Shown: positions 18,154 through 27,426, counted from the first letter of the stretch. The stretch is DNA of 53,041 bases from Fibrobacterota bacterium (GCA_028287465.1 JAQBPO010000025.1:1-53041); one strand, 5' to 3'. The notes: a model not told the origin generated them from the letters alone. Numbers and translations: made by a program.

Positions 18154-18867
18154 TCAGCTCAAGGCGTAGCAGGTAGCCAGGAAACCGGCCTCGGTCAACT
18201 CCGCCACGGTCCCCAGGGTCTGCACCGTGAGGCCTTCCAGGTGACGGTTGAGGAACCGGTAGGCCGCCAGCATGATCACGAAGTACTCGGCGGTCAGGAT
18301 GCCGGCCGCCTTCCAGGGGAACAATCCCATGGAACAGAGAAGCACCCCCGTGAAGATCAAGGCCCGGGTCTTCCTGCGCTTAACCGCCGGATCCGTCGGC
18401 CCTTTGACGCTATCCAGGCGATGGCGGCTGAAAATGATCCCCAGGGCCTGGGAACTGCGGCCGAGGATTGGCGTCAGCAGCATCGCGAAGGGCTGCCATT
18501 CCGGGCGCATGTGCGCGAGGCCGTTCACCTTGACGAAGAAAAGAACGGCCACCGCCGCCATCCCCTTCCAACGGTATTCAGGCTTGGGCGCGAATCCGGA
18601 ACCGGGAAAGGTGCGCCGCCCGTCCATGAGCTCGGCTACCGCGCGCAGATGGATGCCGCCCGTCAAGGCCTCCAAGGCCGCCACCGCGGCGATGCAGGCG
18701 AGGTAGATGGGGAGCAGGGCCTTGAAGGCCAGGAAGGAAAGCACCATCACGCTGCCCATCCCCGCCCCGACCAAGGGGAAGAAGTGCACGGACCGGTTGA
18801 GAGGGATATGCTTCTTGAACGGAATGGGCAATACCGTGAGGTAGCCCAGGGCGTTGCTGAGACTCAT
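18154..18867 (-). CDS. CobS-like membrane protein lacking conserved acidic residues
   Basis: 237 aa with about six hydrophobic segments. The layout follows cobalamin-5'-phosphate synthase CobS (adenosylcobinamide-GDP ribazoletransferase): FPLVGAGMG (30-38), TGGIHLRAVAELMDG (69-83), ILGRSSQALG (134-143) and a late GTVAELTEAG (219-228). In CobS the second motif normally reads TGGLHLDGLADTADG and a TGD precedes the last. Here the Asp residues are replaced (LDG by LRA, ADTAD by AELMD, TGD by TVQ). Ordinary CobS activity is therefore doubtful, and no other cobalamin gene lies nearby. It follows RNase R with a TGATG overlap, so it is translationally coupled to it. It may have a new substrate or none. 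Confidence 0.7.
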   Translation of the reverse strand: MSLSNALGYLTVLPIPFKKHIPLNRSVHFFPLVGAGMGSVMVLSFLAFKALLPIYLACIAAVAALEALTGGIHLRAVAELMDGRRTFPGSGFAPKPEYRWKGMAAVAVLFFVKVNGLAHMRPEWQPFAMLLTPILGRSSQALGIIFSRHRLDSVKGPTDPAVKRRKTRALIFTGVLLCSMGLFPWKAAGILTAEYFVIMLAAYRFLNRHLEGLTVQTLGTVAELTEAGFLATCYALS

Positions 18868-21146
18868 CAGGGACGGCCGAGAAAATCGAAATCGACTTGC
18901 GAGGTGAAGGGATCGGATCGATCGAGCCTCACCTTCAGCTTGTCGCCCAATTCGAAGCGCTGGCGCGTGCGTTTGCCCACCAGGTGCCCCGTGGTCTCGT
19001 CCTTCTCGTAATAATCGTCCCTCATGCTGCGGATGGGGATGAGCCCCTCGCCGAAGGGATCCGAGATGGACACGAAGATCCCGAAGTTCTCGAGGCCGCT
19101 GACCTCGCCGATGAACTCCTCGCCGATATGCTTGCGGAGCACCCAGGCGGTGGCGGTCTTCATGCCCTTGCGCTCCACCTTCATGATGGCGACTTCCTTC
19201 TCGGAAATCCGCTCGGCCACGTCCTTGGCCAGGGCCTTCATGTTCTTGGCCACCTTCTCCCCGCGCACGTGGGCCTTGATGACCCGGTGCGTCCAGAGAT
19301 CGGCGTAACGCCGGATGGGCGAGGTGAAATGGGCGTAGTAGAGCCAGCCCAAGGCGAAATGGCCGCTGGCCTCGGGGGAATACTGGGCCTTCTTCATGCT
19401 TTGCAGGATCTTGCGTTGGACTGCGGCGGGCAGGACCCCGCGATCCTGGCTGAGCAGGCGGATGAAGAAATTCTGGATGGCGGGATTGAGGTTTCCGCGG
19501 CTCTGATCGAGATCCTTGAAGGCCTCGGCCATGCCTTTGTCCTTGTTGACCAAGCCCTGGGAGGTCCAGAGATCGGAAACCACGTCGAGATCCGGTTGTT
19601 CATGGACGCGGAAGAGGCCGGGAAGCTTATGCTTGGTCAGGAACTTCGCCGTGGCCTGGTTGGCCAGCAGCATGCATTCTTCGATCCAGGAATGGGACGC
19701 CAGGCGCTTGCCCGGATAGATGCGTACCGGGATCCCGTTCTCGAGCTCCACCTTCGGCTCCGGGAACTGGAAATCGATGAACCCGTCCTTGCGGCGCTTG
19801 GCCAGCAAGACCTTGGTGAAGTCGTCGAGCTCGGCCAGGAAGGCGTCGCCCGCTTCCCGCGCGGTCTGCGCCTCTTCGTAGGAATAGAATTTCTCCACGC
19901 GGATGAAGCTCTCCACGAAGTCGAAATGCTTCAGCTCGCCTTCGGGAGACACCTCCATCATGCAGCTGAAAGCGAGGCGCTCGCGGGCCTCAAGGAGGCT
20001 GCAGAGGTCGGAAGAGAGCCTCTGCGGCAGCATGGGGGCGGCGGTCCAGGGCAGGTACTGGGTGAAGGCGCGTTCGACGGCCTCATTGTCCAGGGAGGTG
20101 TCCGAAGTGACGTATTCGGCCACGTCGGCGATGTGGACTCCCAGGAGCCAGCTCCCGTCCTTCTTGCGCTTCAGCGAAATGGCATCGTCATGGTCCTTGG
20201 CCGTGGACGGATCGATGGTGATGATATGGGTGGTCCGGAAATCCTGGCGGTCCGGATAATTCTCTATGACCGGCTCCGGGTAGGAGGCGGCCTCTTCCAA
20301 GGCCCGTTTGGGGTATCCGATGGGGACGGCGTATTCCTTGAAGAAATGCTTGGAGACCTCGCTGAAGGGGATCTCCTCTTGAAGGGTGGCGATGATCCTG
20401 CCGATGCGCTCCCCATGATCATCGTCCGTGATCCTGGCGCTGACGATGTCCCCGGGCTTCGCGGCGCCCAGGTTGCGCCTGGGAATGAGGACCATGTTCT
20501 CTTCGAAAGGCCGGCCCCGCCCGGCGGCCGCGGGAACCACGAAGTGGAAACCGCCCTGGCGGATCAGCTTGCCCTTGATCAGTTCCTTGTCGCCCGGAGT
20601 CCCCTGGCCATCCCCGGTATGGGCGCCTGCCGCGCCACCCTTGAAAGGCCGGGACCCGTTGCCATTGCCGTTGCCGGAGAATTTCTCATCGCGACGCCCT
20701 CTGGAGCCATCGCGGCTGCCGCGATCGTTCCGGTCATCCCGACCCGGTCGCGCGCCTTTGTCGCGGAACCCGCCCTTGGGGCCGCGCGGCAGGAACTTGC
20801 TGCCTCCGCCTTTGCGTCCCGTATCCCCGCGGGAAGGTCCCGCAGACCGAGCCGCGCCGTTGCCGTTCCCGAAAGCGTTACCGTTTTCGCGCGGAACCCG
20901 TCCCTCGTCCTTGCGTCCGGATTGGCCCCCTGCCTTCCTGTCGGCGCCCGTGCCCAGTTCCTTGTCCGAGTCGAACAGGATGGCCGTGCCTTCATCCAAC
21001 GGGATATCGATTATCTCTTCCGCCGGGCCATTCATCCGCCGGCCCTTGCCCGGCTCCTTGCGGGCCTTTTTGACCTTGCCCTTGGGCGCGGCGGGTCCTT
21101 TATCCTCTTCGGCCTTGAATTTGCGGCCTTTGACCCGTCGTACCAT
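18867..21146 (-). CDS. rnr: Ribonuclease R (RNase II family) with long disordered N-terminus
   Basis: 759 aa. It degrades structured RNA 3' to 5' in mRNA and rRNA turnover. Residues 1-175 are charged and then Gly/Arg/Asn/Asp-rich (low complexity), replacing the usual N-terminal helix domain. A cold-shock/OB region follows (about 180-270), then the RNB nuclease core with IDPSTAKDHDDAISL (metal-binding Asp cluster), and an S1 domain near the end (GEVSGLENFGIFVSI..GLIPIRSM). ATG 21146 is kept because the frame continues from MVRRVKGRKFK. The rich N-terminus could bind RNA; that is inference. The CobS-like gene follows with a one-base overlap. Confidence 0.93.
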   Translation of the reverse strand: MVRRVKGRKFKAEEDKGPAAPKGKVKKARKEPGKGRRMNGPAEEIIDIPLDEGTAILFDSDKELGTGADRKAGGQSGRKDEGRVPRENGNAFGNGNGAARSAGPSRGDTGRKGGGSKFLPRGPKGGFRDKGARPGRDDRNDRGSRDGSRGRRDEKFSGNGNGNGSRPFKGGAAGAHTGDGQGTPGDKELIKGKLIRQGGFHFVVPAAAGRGRPFEENMVLIPRRNLGAAKPGDIVSARITDDDHGERIGRIIATLQEEIPFSEVSKHFFKEYAVPIGYPKRALEEAASYPEPVIENYPDRQDFRTTHIITIDPSTAKDHDDAISLKRKKDGSWLLGVHIADVAEYVTSDTSLDNEAVERAFTQYLPWTAAPMLPQRLSSDLCSLLEARERLAFSCMMEVSPEGELKHFDFVESFIRVEKFYSYEEAQTAREAGDAFLAELDDFTKVLLAKRRKDGFIDFQFPEPKVELENGIPVRIYPGKRLASHSWIEECMLLANQATAKFLTKHKLPGLFRVHEQPDLDVVSDLWTSQGLVNKDKGMAEAFKDLDQSRGNLNPAIQNFFIRLLSQDRGVLPAAVQRKILQSMKKAQYSPEASGHFALGWLYYAHFTSPIRRYADLWTHRVIKAHVRGEKVAKNMKALAKDVAERISEKEVAIMKVERKGMKTATAWVLRKHIGEEFIGEVSGLENFGIFVSISDPFGEGLIPIRSMRDDYYEKDETTGHLVGKRTRQRFELGDKLKVRLDRSDPFTSQVDFDFLGRP

Positions 21147-21174
21147 ACCGTCCTCCTCGAATATTTTTCAGGAT

Positions 21175-21192
21175 GCCCCGGAATCCCGGGGC
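21175..21192 (-). terminator. Small GC hairpin after the 114-aa gene
   Basis: Perfect 7-bp stem (GCCCCGG, loop GATT, CCGGGGC) in the gap between the 114-aa gene and rnr on the minus strand. It lacks an adjacent T-run, so it may attenuate rather than end transcription. Confidence 0.35.
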
Positions 21193-21198
21193 CCGATG

Positions 21199-21543
21199 TC
21201 ACCTGACTCCGGCCTTGGCGCGCTCATACTTGAGGATGGGGTCGCATTTTCCCGGGAACTTCGCCGTGATCTTGTCCGTGCAACCGGAGGCGCTCAGGAA
21301 AGTGCATGTCTGGCAGACATTCCCGAACCATTCCTCTGAAATCCCCAAGGGAGGCGCGCTGGCCTTGGTTTTTCCTGGAGCGGCCGGGCCGCCCGCTTCC
21401 ATCTGATCGAGCTTGGTGATGATGCCCTTGGCGATGATGACCAATTGGTTCACCGATGCCTGGGGCAATTGCATGCTGGCCTGCTGCAGGTACAGCTGCA
21501 GCGACTGGGCGACCAGGTCCTTTTCTTCTTCCGATAAACCCAT
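21199..21543 (-). CDS. Small protein with a four-cysteine C-terminus, unknown
   Basis: 114 aa, no signal peptide. The first half (1-50) is amphipathic helix, rich in Gln and Leu, suited to helix pairing. A short Pro/Ala/Lys linker follows. The C-terminal part holds CQTC, then single Cys residues about 11 and 12 residues apart (ASGCTDK, PGKCDPI), a spacing that could bind zinc or an iron-sulfur cluster. I know no matching family. It lies upstream of rnr on the same strand with a hairpin between, so co-transcription is possible but not certain. Confidence 0.65.
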   Translation of the reverse strand: MGLSEEEKDLVAQSLQLYLQQASMQLPQASVNQLVIIAKGIITKLDQMEAGGPAAPGKTKASAPPLGISEEWFGNVCQTCTFLSASGCTDKITAKFPGKCDPILKYERAKAGVR

Positions 21544-21651
21544 GGGAATCCTCGTTGAATCCGCTGCCGGTCGTGGCCCATTGCGGGCGGACCATGCGGA
21601 AATCCACCTATAATTTAAAAAATTCGGGAGTTTACGGCGTAGAAAGCCGAA

Positions 21652-23886
21652 TCAAGGGGATTTGCGCGCCAGGGATTCCCGGACCTTGGTGGCCAAGGCG
21701 GTCATATCGAAAGGCTTAACGAGCAAAGTGGCGTTCGGCCGGGTCAGAATGCCGGCCATTTCATACTGGTGTTGCCTTCCCGTGCAGAACAGGATCTTCA
21801 GGTCCGGGCGGACCCGCCAAAGCACCTCGGCCGTATCCAGGCCGTTCATGACCGGCATGTCCACGTCCATGACCACCAGGTCGAAATGGATCCCGCTCTC
21901 CAGCATGCGGATGGCGGATGCCCCGTCGGCGGCGGTGGCGGCGGTATATCCGAGTTCGCCCATGATGCGCGCGGCCGTGCGGCGGATGACCTCGTCATCG
22001 TCCACGAACAGGATTTCGCCCTTACCGGCGGGAGCCTCCACATGGGCGACGGGTTCCGGACCCGTCGACTTGACCGCGGGCTGGAAGAACAGGCGGAAAT
22101 TGGTGCCTGACTGCTTGTCGCTGTCCACTTCCACGAAGCCCTTGTGCTGCTTCATGATGGAGTCGACTATGGTAAGGCCGAGGCCGGAACCGTTTTCGCG
22201 CTTGGTGGTGAAGAACGGTTCGAAAATCTGATCGAGGTTGGTGAGGGGAATCCCCTCTCCCGTATCCTTGATGGAAAGGATGACGAGCTCCGGAGCCGAA
22301 CAGGTCGTATGGCGCTGGCGGAAATGGTCGTCGACGGTGAACCGGCCCAGGCTGAGCGTGAGCTTCCCGCCCGATTTCATCGCGTCCCGGGCGTTCACGC
22401 AGATATTGAGGATGGCCTGTTCGAGTTGGGATCGGTCCGCCATGATCCAGGTTTCGCCGTCCGGGACCCTGGCCACCACCTGGATGCGGCTTTCGAAGGA
22501 ATGGCCGCAAAGGGAGACAAGGCTCTTGACCACGGCGTTGAGGTCCATCGGCTCCATGACGATGTCGGCGCGGCGGGAAAGGGCCAACAACCGTTTCACC
22601 ATGGTCGATGCGCGCGTGGCGCAGGACTCGATGACTTCCAGATCCTCAAGGAGTTCCTTCTGGCTGGGCGTCCCTTTCTGGAGGCGCTGCTTCATCAGGG
22701 AGGACGTACCGACCATGCCGCCCAGCACGTTGTTGAATTCATGGGCTAGGCCGCCGGCCAAGGTGCCGACTGTCTCCATGCGCTGGGAATGGAAAAGCTG
22801 ATGGTTCAGTTCCACCGTGCGCGTCACGTCGTCGATGCGCAGCGCCACTTCGCCGCGGTTGCGGCTGAACATGGTGAAGAGGTTTGCGCGGTAATAGACT
22901 ACGCTCCCGTCCTTGCGCTTATAGGGCTGGGGCTCGAAATCCATCCCCGTGTCCGCTTCCACCTGCAGGACGTTCTTGAGGGCGTGGGCGATGAAACGGT
23001 ATTCCGGGACCTTTTCCCAGAACACGCCGCCCAAGGCGTCCTCTTCCGACAGCCCGAAGAATTCCTGCGCTTTCCCGTTCCAGGTCGTGACCGTCCCCAA
23101 CAGATCCATGCCGATGATGGCGGAAGGCATGGATTCGATGAGGGATCCCAGCTGGTCTTTGAGGTCGCGGATATGTTCGGAAAGTTGGGTCTGATCCAGG
23201 AGCGAGCTGGCGTACCGGCACATGTTCTGGAACAGGTCCCGCTGTTGTCGGGTCCAGCCCTGGTCGCTATTGATGCGCTGAACGCAGAACAGGGATTTGC
23301 CGCTCAGGGTGGTTTCGATGGGGAAAGCCATGGCCGCCCGGCAATCCACCCGGCTGGCCAGGTCGAACTCGTCCTCCATGGCGGCGCGGAACTCCTCCTC
23401 CAAGGTGCCGAATTGGGCATCGGGAACGATGGAGATAGGCTCGGGCCATTCGCAATTGGTGGGGCCTCCGGGATGCTTGACGGCCTTCTGGAGGAACTTG
23501 ACGAAGGCGGCGGGAGGCGTGGTGTCCACGAAGTAAGGCAGGGGCAGGCGAGGAATACCGCGATCGACGGCTTCCTGGGATACGGCCCAGGTCGGCTTGG
23601 GACCGTCGCCCACCAGGATATAGGAGACGCGATCGGCCTTGAGCTCGATGAGCAGCTCTTCCACGATGACATCCATCAGATCGTCGTCGTCCAGGCGCAT
23701 GGTGATGCGCTGCACGAAATCCATCAGGCGCTTCTGGTTCGAAAAGTAGAGGGAATGCTCGAGATCGGTTATCTCGAGTTTGGAGAAAACGTCCATCAAG
23801 GTCGAAAGCTGCTTGTTGAGGCGCAGATTCTGGGCCTGCAGCTCACGGCATTTGGACTCGATGTCTTCTTCCAATTGGCTTGCCAT
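21652..23886 (-). CDS. Hybrid sensor histidine kinase (GAF-PAS-HisKA-HATPase-REC)
   Basis: 744 aa, no membrane segment, so a soluble sensor. Domains in order: N-terminal coiled coil (about 1-45), GAF-like region (about 55-235), PAS (about 250-365, AIIGMDLLGTVTTWNGKAQEFFG), HisKA with GGLAHEFNN, HATPase with ILNICVNARDAM, DTGEGIP and GLGLTIV, and a C-terminal receiver (about 623-740) with FVDDDE, phospho-acceptor Asp in VVMDVDMP, and LVKPF. The receiver after the kinase suggests an internal phosphorelay or feedback. A purine-rich ribosome binding site (AGGGGAAA) precedes ATG 23886. It is divergent from glgM; a link to glycogen metabolism is only suggested by position. Confidence 0.93.
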   Translation of the reverse strand: MASQLEEDIESKCRELQAQNLRLNKQLSTLMDVFSKLEITDLEHSLYFSNQKRLMDFVQRITMRLDDDDLMDVIVEELLIELKADRVSYILVGDGPKPTWAVSQEAVDRGIPRLPLPYFVDTTPPAAFVKFLQKAVKHPGGPTNCEWPEPISIVPDAQFGTLEEEFRAAMEDEFDLASRVDCRAAMAFPIETTLSGKSLFCVQRINSDQGWTRQQRDLFQNMCRYASSLLDQTQLSEHIRDLKDQLGSLIESMPSAIIGMDLLGTVTTWNGKAQEFFGLSEEDALGGVFWEKVPEYRFIAHALKNVLQVEADTGMDFEPQPYKRKDGSVVYYRANLFTMFSRNRGEVALRIDDVTRTVELNHQLFHSQRMETVGTLAGGLAHEFNNVLGGMVGTSSLMKQRLQKGTPSQKELLEDLEVIESCATRASTMVKRLLALSRRADIVMEPMDLNAVVKSLVSLCGHSFESRIQVVARVPDGETWIMADRSQLEQAILNICVNARDAMKSGGKLTLSLGRFTVDDHFRQRHTTCSAPELVILSIKDTGEGIPLTNLDQIFEPFFTTKRENGSGLGLTIVDSIMKQHKGFVEVDSDKQSGTNFRLFFQPAVKSTGPEPVAHVEAPAGKGEILFVDDDEVIRRTAARIMGELGYTAATAADGASAIRMLESGIHFDLVVMDVDMPVMNGLDTAEVLWRVRPDLKILFCTGRQHQYEMAGILTRPNATLLVKPFDMTALATKVRESLARKSP

Positions 23887-24120
23887 TTATAGTTTCCCCT
23901 GGTAAAACTTATAAAACCGGAGGCCTGCTCCAAGTCGCGGTCCCCGGCGGCATTGCCGGAACCTTTCGCCCTGGCCCAAGCGGCCCAAGGGACCCAACCC
24001 CTTTCCCATTCTTTCACGATTTCCCTATCCGCCACCTCGTGAAATTCTTAATTTTTGGCTTCTTCGGCTTAACGGACGGCCCCTTTTGGCCGCCTTGATG
24101 GAGGGCTCGAGTCAGTCGCA

Positions 24121-25353
24121 ATGAAGATCACTCTGCTCACAAATGAGTTCCCTCCTTACGTTTACGGCGGCGCCGGCGTCCACGTGGAATACCTGTCCAA
24201 GGCCCTGGCCTGCTTCCCCGATCGCGAGAACCAAGTCGACATCCTCTGCTTCGGGGATCAGAAGATCCAGGAGGGGACCCTTACCGCGCGAGGTCTCAAG
24301 CCCGACTTCGCCCTCCCGGCCCAAAGCCCGCAGTTCGCCAAGCTGATGGACACCCTGGCCCGCAACGTGATGATGTCGGGCGCGGCCTCGGCCATGGATA
24401 TCGTCCATTGCCATACCTGGTACACCCATTTCGGCGGCTGTATACTCAAAAAGCTTTTCGGCGCCCCCCTGGTGCTCACCACCCATTCCCTGGAGCCGCA
24501 TCGCCCCTGGAAGGTGGAGCAATTGGGAAACGCCTACCATGTCTCCACCTGGCTCGAACGCACGGCCTACGAGAACGCGGACGGCGTGGTCGCGGTTTCG
24601 GAATCCATGAAGCGGGACGTCCACGAGCTCTACGGCGTTCCCCATGATCGCATCCGCGTCATCCCGAACGGCATCGATCTGGAGGAATACCATCCCTCCC
24701 CCGATCCGGCCCTTTTAGGAGCGTACGGGATCGATCCTGCCCTTCCTTTCGTGCTTTTCGTCGGGCGGATTACGCGCCAGAAGGGCGTTCTGCATCTCAT
24801 CAACGCCATCCGCCATTTGCGCCCCGGCACCCAGGTGGTCCTCTGCGCGGGCGCGCCGGACACCCCGGAAATCGGCGAGGAGATGAAGCGGAAGGTTGAA
24901 GAGGCCCGCAAGGACTCGTCCCATTCCATCATCTGGATCCCGCAGATGCTGCCCAAGCGCGAAATCATTTCCCTTTATACCCACGCTTCCGTGTTCATCT
25001 GCCCCTCGGTCTACGAACCCTTCGGAATCATCAATCTCGAGGCCATGGCCTGCGAGACCCCGGTAGTGGCCTCCCGGGTGGGCGGCATCCCGGAAGTGGT
25101 CGTCCCCGGGGAGACCGGTTTCCTGGTGCCGTTCGATCCGAAAAGCGCCGAGGACTTCGAACCGAAGGATCCGGAAAGGTACTCGCGGGATCTGGCCGCA
25201 GCGGCCAATACCCTCCTCGACAATGGCGAACTCCGCCAGTCCATGGCCAAGAAGGCCCGTAAGCGCGTTGAAGACCATTTCGCCTGGACCCAGGTGGCCA
25301 GGCGGACCCATCACTTTTACCAGGAGCTGATCCAGAATCATGGCCGCCCCTAA
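24121..25353 (+). CDS. glgM: GT4 alpha-glucan synthase, GlgM type (maltose-1-phosphate forming)
   Basis: 410 aa, shorter than the classic bacterial glycogen synthase GlgA (about 475 aa). It matches the actinobacterial-type glgA/glgM group. Features are the opening [24 protein letters not shown], the [12 protein letters not shown] acceptor-side helix, [18 protein letters not shown], and [19 protein letters not shown] with E-x7-E. In mycobacteria such enzymes couple ADP-glucose with glucose-1-phosphate to form maltose-1-phosphate, the donor for GlgE. The next gene is glgE, overlapping by 14 bases, which strongly supports this role over plain glycogen synthase. Confidence 0.88.
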   Translation: MKITLLTNEFPPYVYGGAGVHVEYLSKALACFPDRENQVDILCFGDQKIQEGTLTARGLKPDFALPAQSPQFAKLMDTLARNVMMSGAASAMDIVHCHTWYTHFGGCILKKLFGAPLVLTTHSLEPHRPWKVEQLGNAYHVSTWLERTAYENADGVVAVSESMKRDVHELYGVPHDRIRVIPNGIDLEEYHPSPDPALLGAYGIDPALPFVLFVGRITRQKGVLHLINAIRHLRPGTQVVLCAGAPDTPEIGEEMKRKVEEARKDSSHSIIWIPQMLPKREIISLYTHASVFICPSVYEPFGIINLEAMACETPVVASRVGGIPEVVVPGETGFLVPFDPKSAEDFEPKDPERYSRDLAAAANTLLDNGELRQSMAKKARKRVEDHFAWTQVARRTHHFYQELIQNHGRP

Positions 25354-27340
25354 ACAATCCATCAAGAGCAAACCCGCGGCGCCCAAGGCCGCTCCTTCCG
25401 CGGCGCCAAAGGCTCCCATCAAAGCCGCCGCGAAATCCCCTGCCCCCAAGGCCGCCGTCAAGCCGGAACCCAAGGCCCCGGCCAAGGCTCCGGAGAAAGC
25501 CACGGCCCCGATGAAGTCCCCGGCGCCTTCCGCGCCCGCGGCGGCCGTCAAGCCCGCGCCGCTCACCGCGGCCGCGAAGGCGGCCATCCGTTCCAAATCC
25601 AAGGTGCCGGACGTGCAAGCCATGCATGCCGTCGTGGAAAACCTCCAGCCCGTGGTGGACGGGGGCCGCTTTCCGATCAAGGCGGTACCGGGCGAGATCA
25701 TCGAAGTCACGGCGGACATCTTCCGGGACGGGCATGAGAAATGCGAAGCCACCCTGCTCTTCCGCAAGGAAGGCGAGGAGAAATGGAAGCGCGCTCCCAT
25801 GGAATTCGTCGACAACGACGCCTGGAGGGGGATCTTCACCGCCTACGAGGCCGGCAACTACGAATATACCGTGGAGGCGCGCACCCTCGGCCATTCCAAC
25901 CTGGGCGAAGACCCTTTCACCGACACGCCCAACCGTTATCAACCCGCGGCCACCCTGCGCGTCGATTCGCCCCTCACCGAATACAGCGCCTGGTACGAGA
26001 TGTGGGCCCGCTCCCAGGGCACCGATCCCAACAAGAGCGCGACCTTCAAGGACATGGCCAACCGCCTCCATGAGATCAAGGACCTTGGTTTCGACGTCCT
26101 GTACCTGCCTCCCATCCACCCCATCGGCGTCACCAAGCGCAAGGGCGCGAACAACTCCCTGGTCGCCAAGCCCGGCGAGCCCGGATGCCCTTACGCAATC
26201 GGGAATTCCCATGGAGGCCATAAGGCCGTCGATCCGGAATTGGGGACCCTTGAGGAGTGCCGGGCCTTCTTCAAGACCGCCATGGACATGGGCTTCACCA
26301 TCGCCCTGGACTTCGCGCTGAACTGTTCGCCCGATCATCCCTACGTCAAGGCCCATCCCGACTGGTACTACCGCGAGAAGGACGGCACCATCAAGTGCGC
26401 GGAGAATCCGCCCAAGAAGTACGAGGACGTGTACCCCCTGAACTTCTTCTGCCAGGATCGCAAGAACCTGTGGAAGGAGATAAAATCCATCGTGGAATTC
26501 TGGATGGACATGGGCGTCACCATTTTCCGCGTGGACAACCCGCATACCAAGCCTTTCATCTTCTGGGAATGGATGATACGGGAATTGAAGGCCGAAAACC
26601 CGGAACTGGTCTTCCTGTCCGAAGCATTCACCCGCCCCAAGGTGATGAAGCGGCTGGCCAAGATCGGCTTCGACATGTCCTATACCTATTTCACCTGGCG
26701 CACCAACGCCAAGGAGCTGCGCGAATACCTGGAGGAATTGACCCAGGGGCCCGCCAGCCAGTTCATGAAGCCCATCTTCTTCCCCACCACTCCGGACATC
26801 CTGCCCTGGCACCTCCAGAACGCCCCGGCCGCGGTCTTCAAGATCCGCTTCGCGCTGGCCTGCACCCTTGTCGGTTCATACGGGATCTACAACAGCTATG
26901 AGTTGTGCGAGGGAGCCCCGGTTCCGGGCAAGGAGGAGTTCGCCCAGTCCGAGAAATACCAGTACAAGGTCTGGGATTGGGATAGACCCGGCAATATCAA
27001 GGGGTTCATCAAGACCCTCAATGGGATCCGCCAGGACAACCGGGCCCTGCACCACCTGAAGAACCTGCGCTTCCACGACGCCAACAATCCCAGCATCCTG
27101 GTATACTCCAAATCCCTGGGGGAGAACATCCTCCTGTTCGTGGTGAACCTTGATCCCCACAATCGGCAAGGGGCCACGGTAAGCCTGGACCTGGCCGCCA
27201 TGGGCCTCGGCGCGGAGAACATCTACGGGCTGTACGATCTGTTGACGCATGAAAGCTTCGTCTGGTCGGGTAAGCACAATTACGTGGAATTGGCGCCCCA
27301 GAAGGAAGTCATGCACATTTTCAAGATTGAGAAATTTTGA
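25340..27340 (+). CDS. glgE: Alpha-1,4-glucan:maltose-1-phosphate maltosyltransferase
   Basis: 666 aa. GlgE (GH13_3) extends alpha-glucans using maltose-1-phosphate. Residues 1-95 are an Ala/Pro/Lys-rich low-complexity tail. The N domain begins VVENLQPVVDGGRFPIKAV. The catalytic barrel has VLYLPPIHPIGVTKRKG, ALDFALNCSPDHPYVK, FRVDNPHTKP (nucleophile Asp), LSEAFTRPKVM (acid/base Glu) and TPDILPWHLQ. Compared with the actinobacterial enzyme, the sequence passes directly from the N domain to EYSAWYEMWARSQG, so the helical insert called domain S appears to be missing. The family members I recall lack this tail. It overlaps glgM by 14 bases. I have high confidence in the family, less in oligomer behaviour. 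Confidence 0.95.
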   Translation: MAAPKQSIKSKPAAPKAAPSAAPKAPIKAAAKSPAPKAAVKPEPKAPAKAPEKATAPMKSPAPSAPAAAVKPAPLTAAAKAAIRSKSKVPDVQAMHAVVENLQPVVDGGRFPIKAVPGEIIEVTADIFRDGHEKCEATLLFRKEGEEKWKRAPMEFVDNDAWRGIFTAYEAGNYEYTVEARTLGHSNLGEDPFTDTPNRYQPAATLRVDSPLTEYSAWYEMWARSQGTDPNKSATFKDMANRLHEIKDLGFDVLYLPPIHPIGVTKRKGANNSLVAKPGEPGCPYAIGNSHGGHKAVDPELGTLEECRAFFKTAMDMGFTIALDFALNCSPDHPYVKAHPDWYYREKDGTIKCAENPPKKYEDVYPLNFFCQDRKNLWKEIKSIVEFWMDMGVTIFRVDNPHTKPFIFWEWMIRELKAENPELVFLSEAFTRPKVMKRLAKIGFDMSYTYFTWRTNAKELREYLEELTQGPASQFMKPIFFPTTPDILPWHLQNAPAAVFKIRFALACTLVGSYGIYNSYELCEGAPVPGKEEFAQSEKYQYKVWDWDRPGNIKGFIKTLNGIRQDNRALHHLKNLRFHDANNPSILVYSKSLGENILLFVVNLDPHNRQGATVSLDLAAMGLGAENIYGLYDLLTHESFVWSGKHNYVELAPQKEVMHIFKIEKF

Positions 27341-27385
27341 CATTCCCTTCGTTTTTTCCCCGCTAATACCGGGGTAGCAACCGAA

Positions 27386-27426
27386 CGGCCCCGGACGCGC
27401 ACGATTCGCACGCGCCCGGGGCCCCA
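27386..27426 (+). terminator. Hairpin downstream of glgE
   Basis: GGCCCCGG pairs with CCGGGGCC, with a further GCG/CGC pairing inside, about 50 bases after the glgE stop. Only a weak pyrimidine run follows (CCCCACTTTCCC), so termination is likely but not certain. Confidence 0.5.

Noticed and set aside
18154-18867. Annotating the CobS-like gene as functional cobalamin synthase
   Set aside because: Conserved Asp residues are missing and no pathway genes are nearby.
18897-21206. 769-codon open frame on the plus strand opposite rnr
   Set aside because: It mirrors rnr codons; high GC leaves the antisense frame free of stops. The product has no family features.
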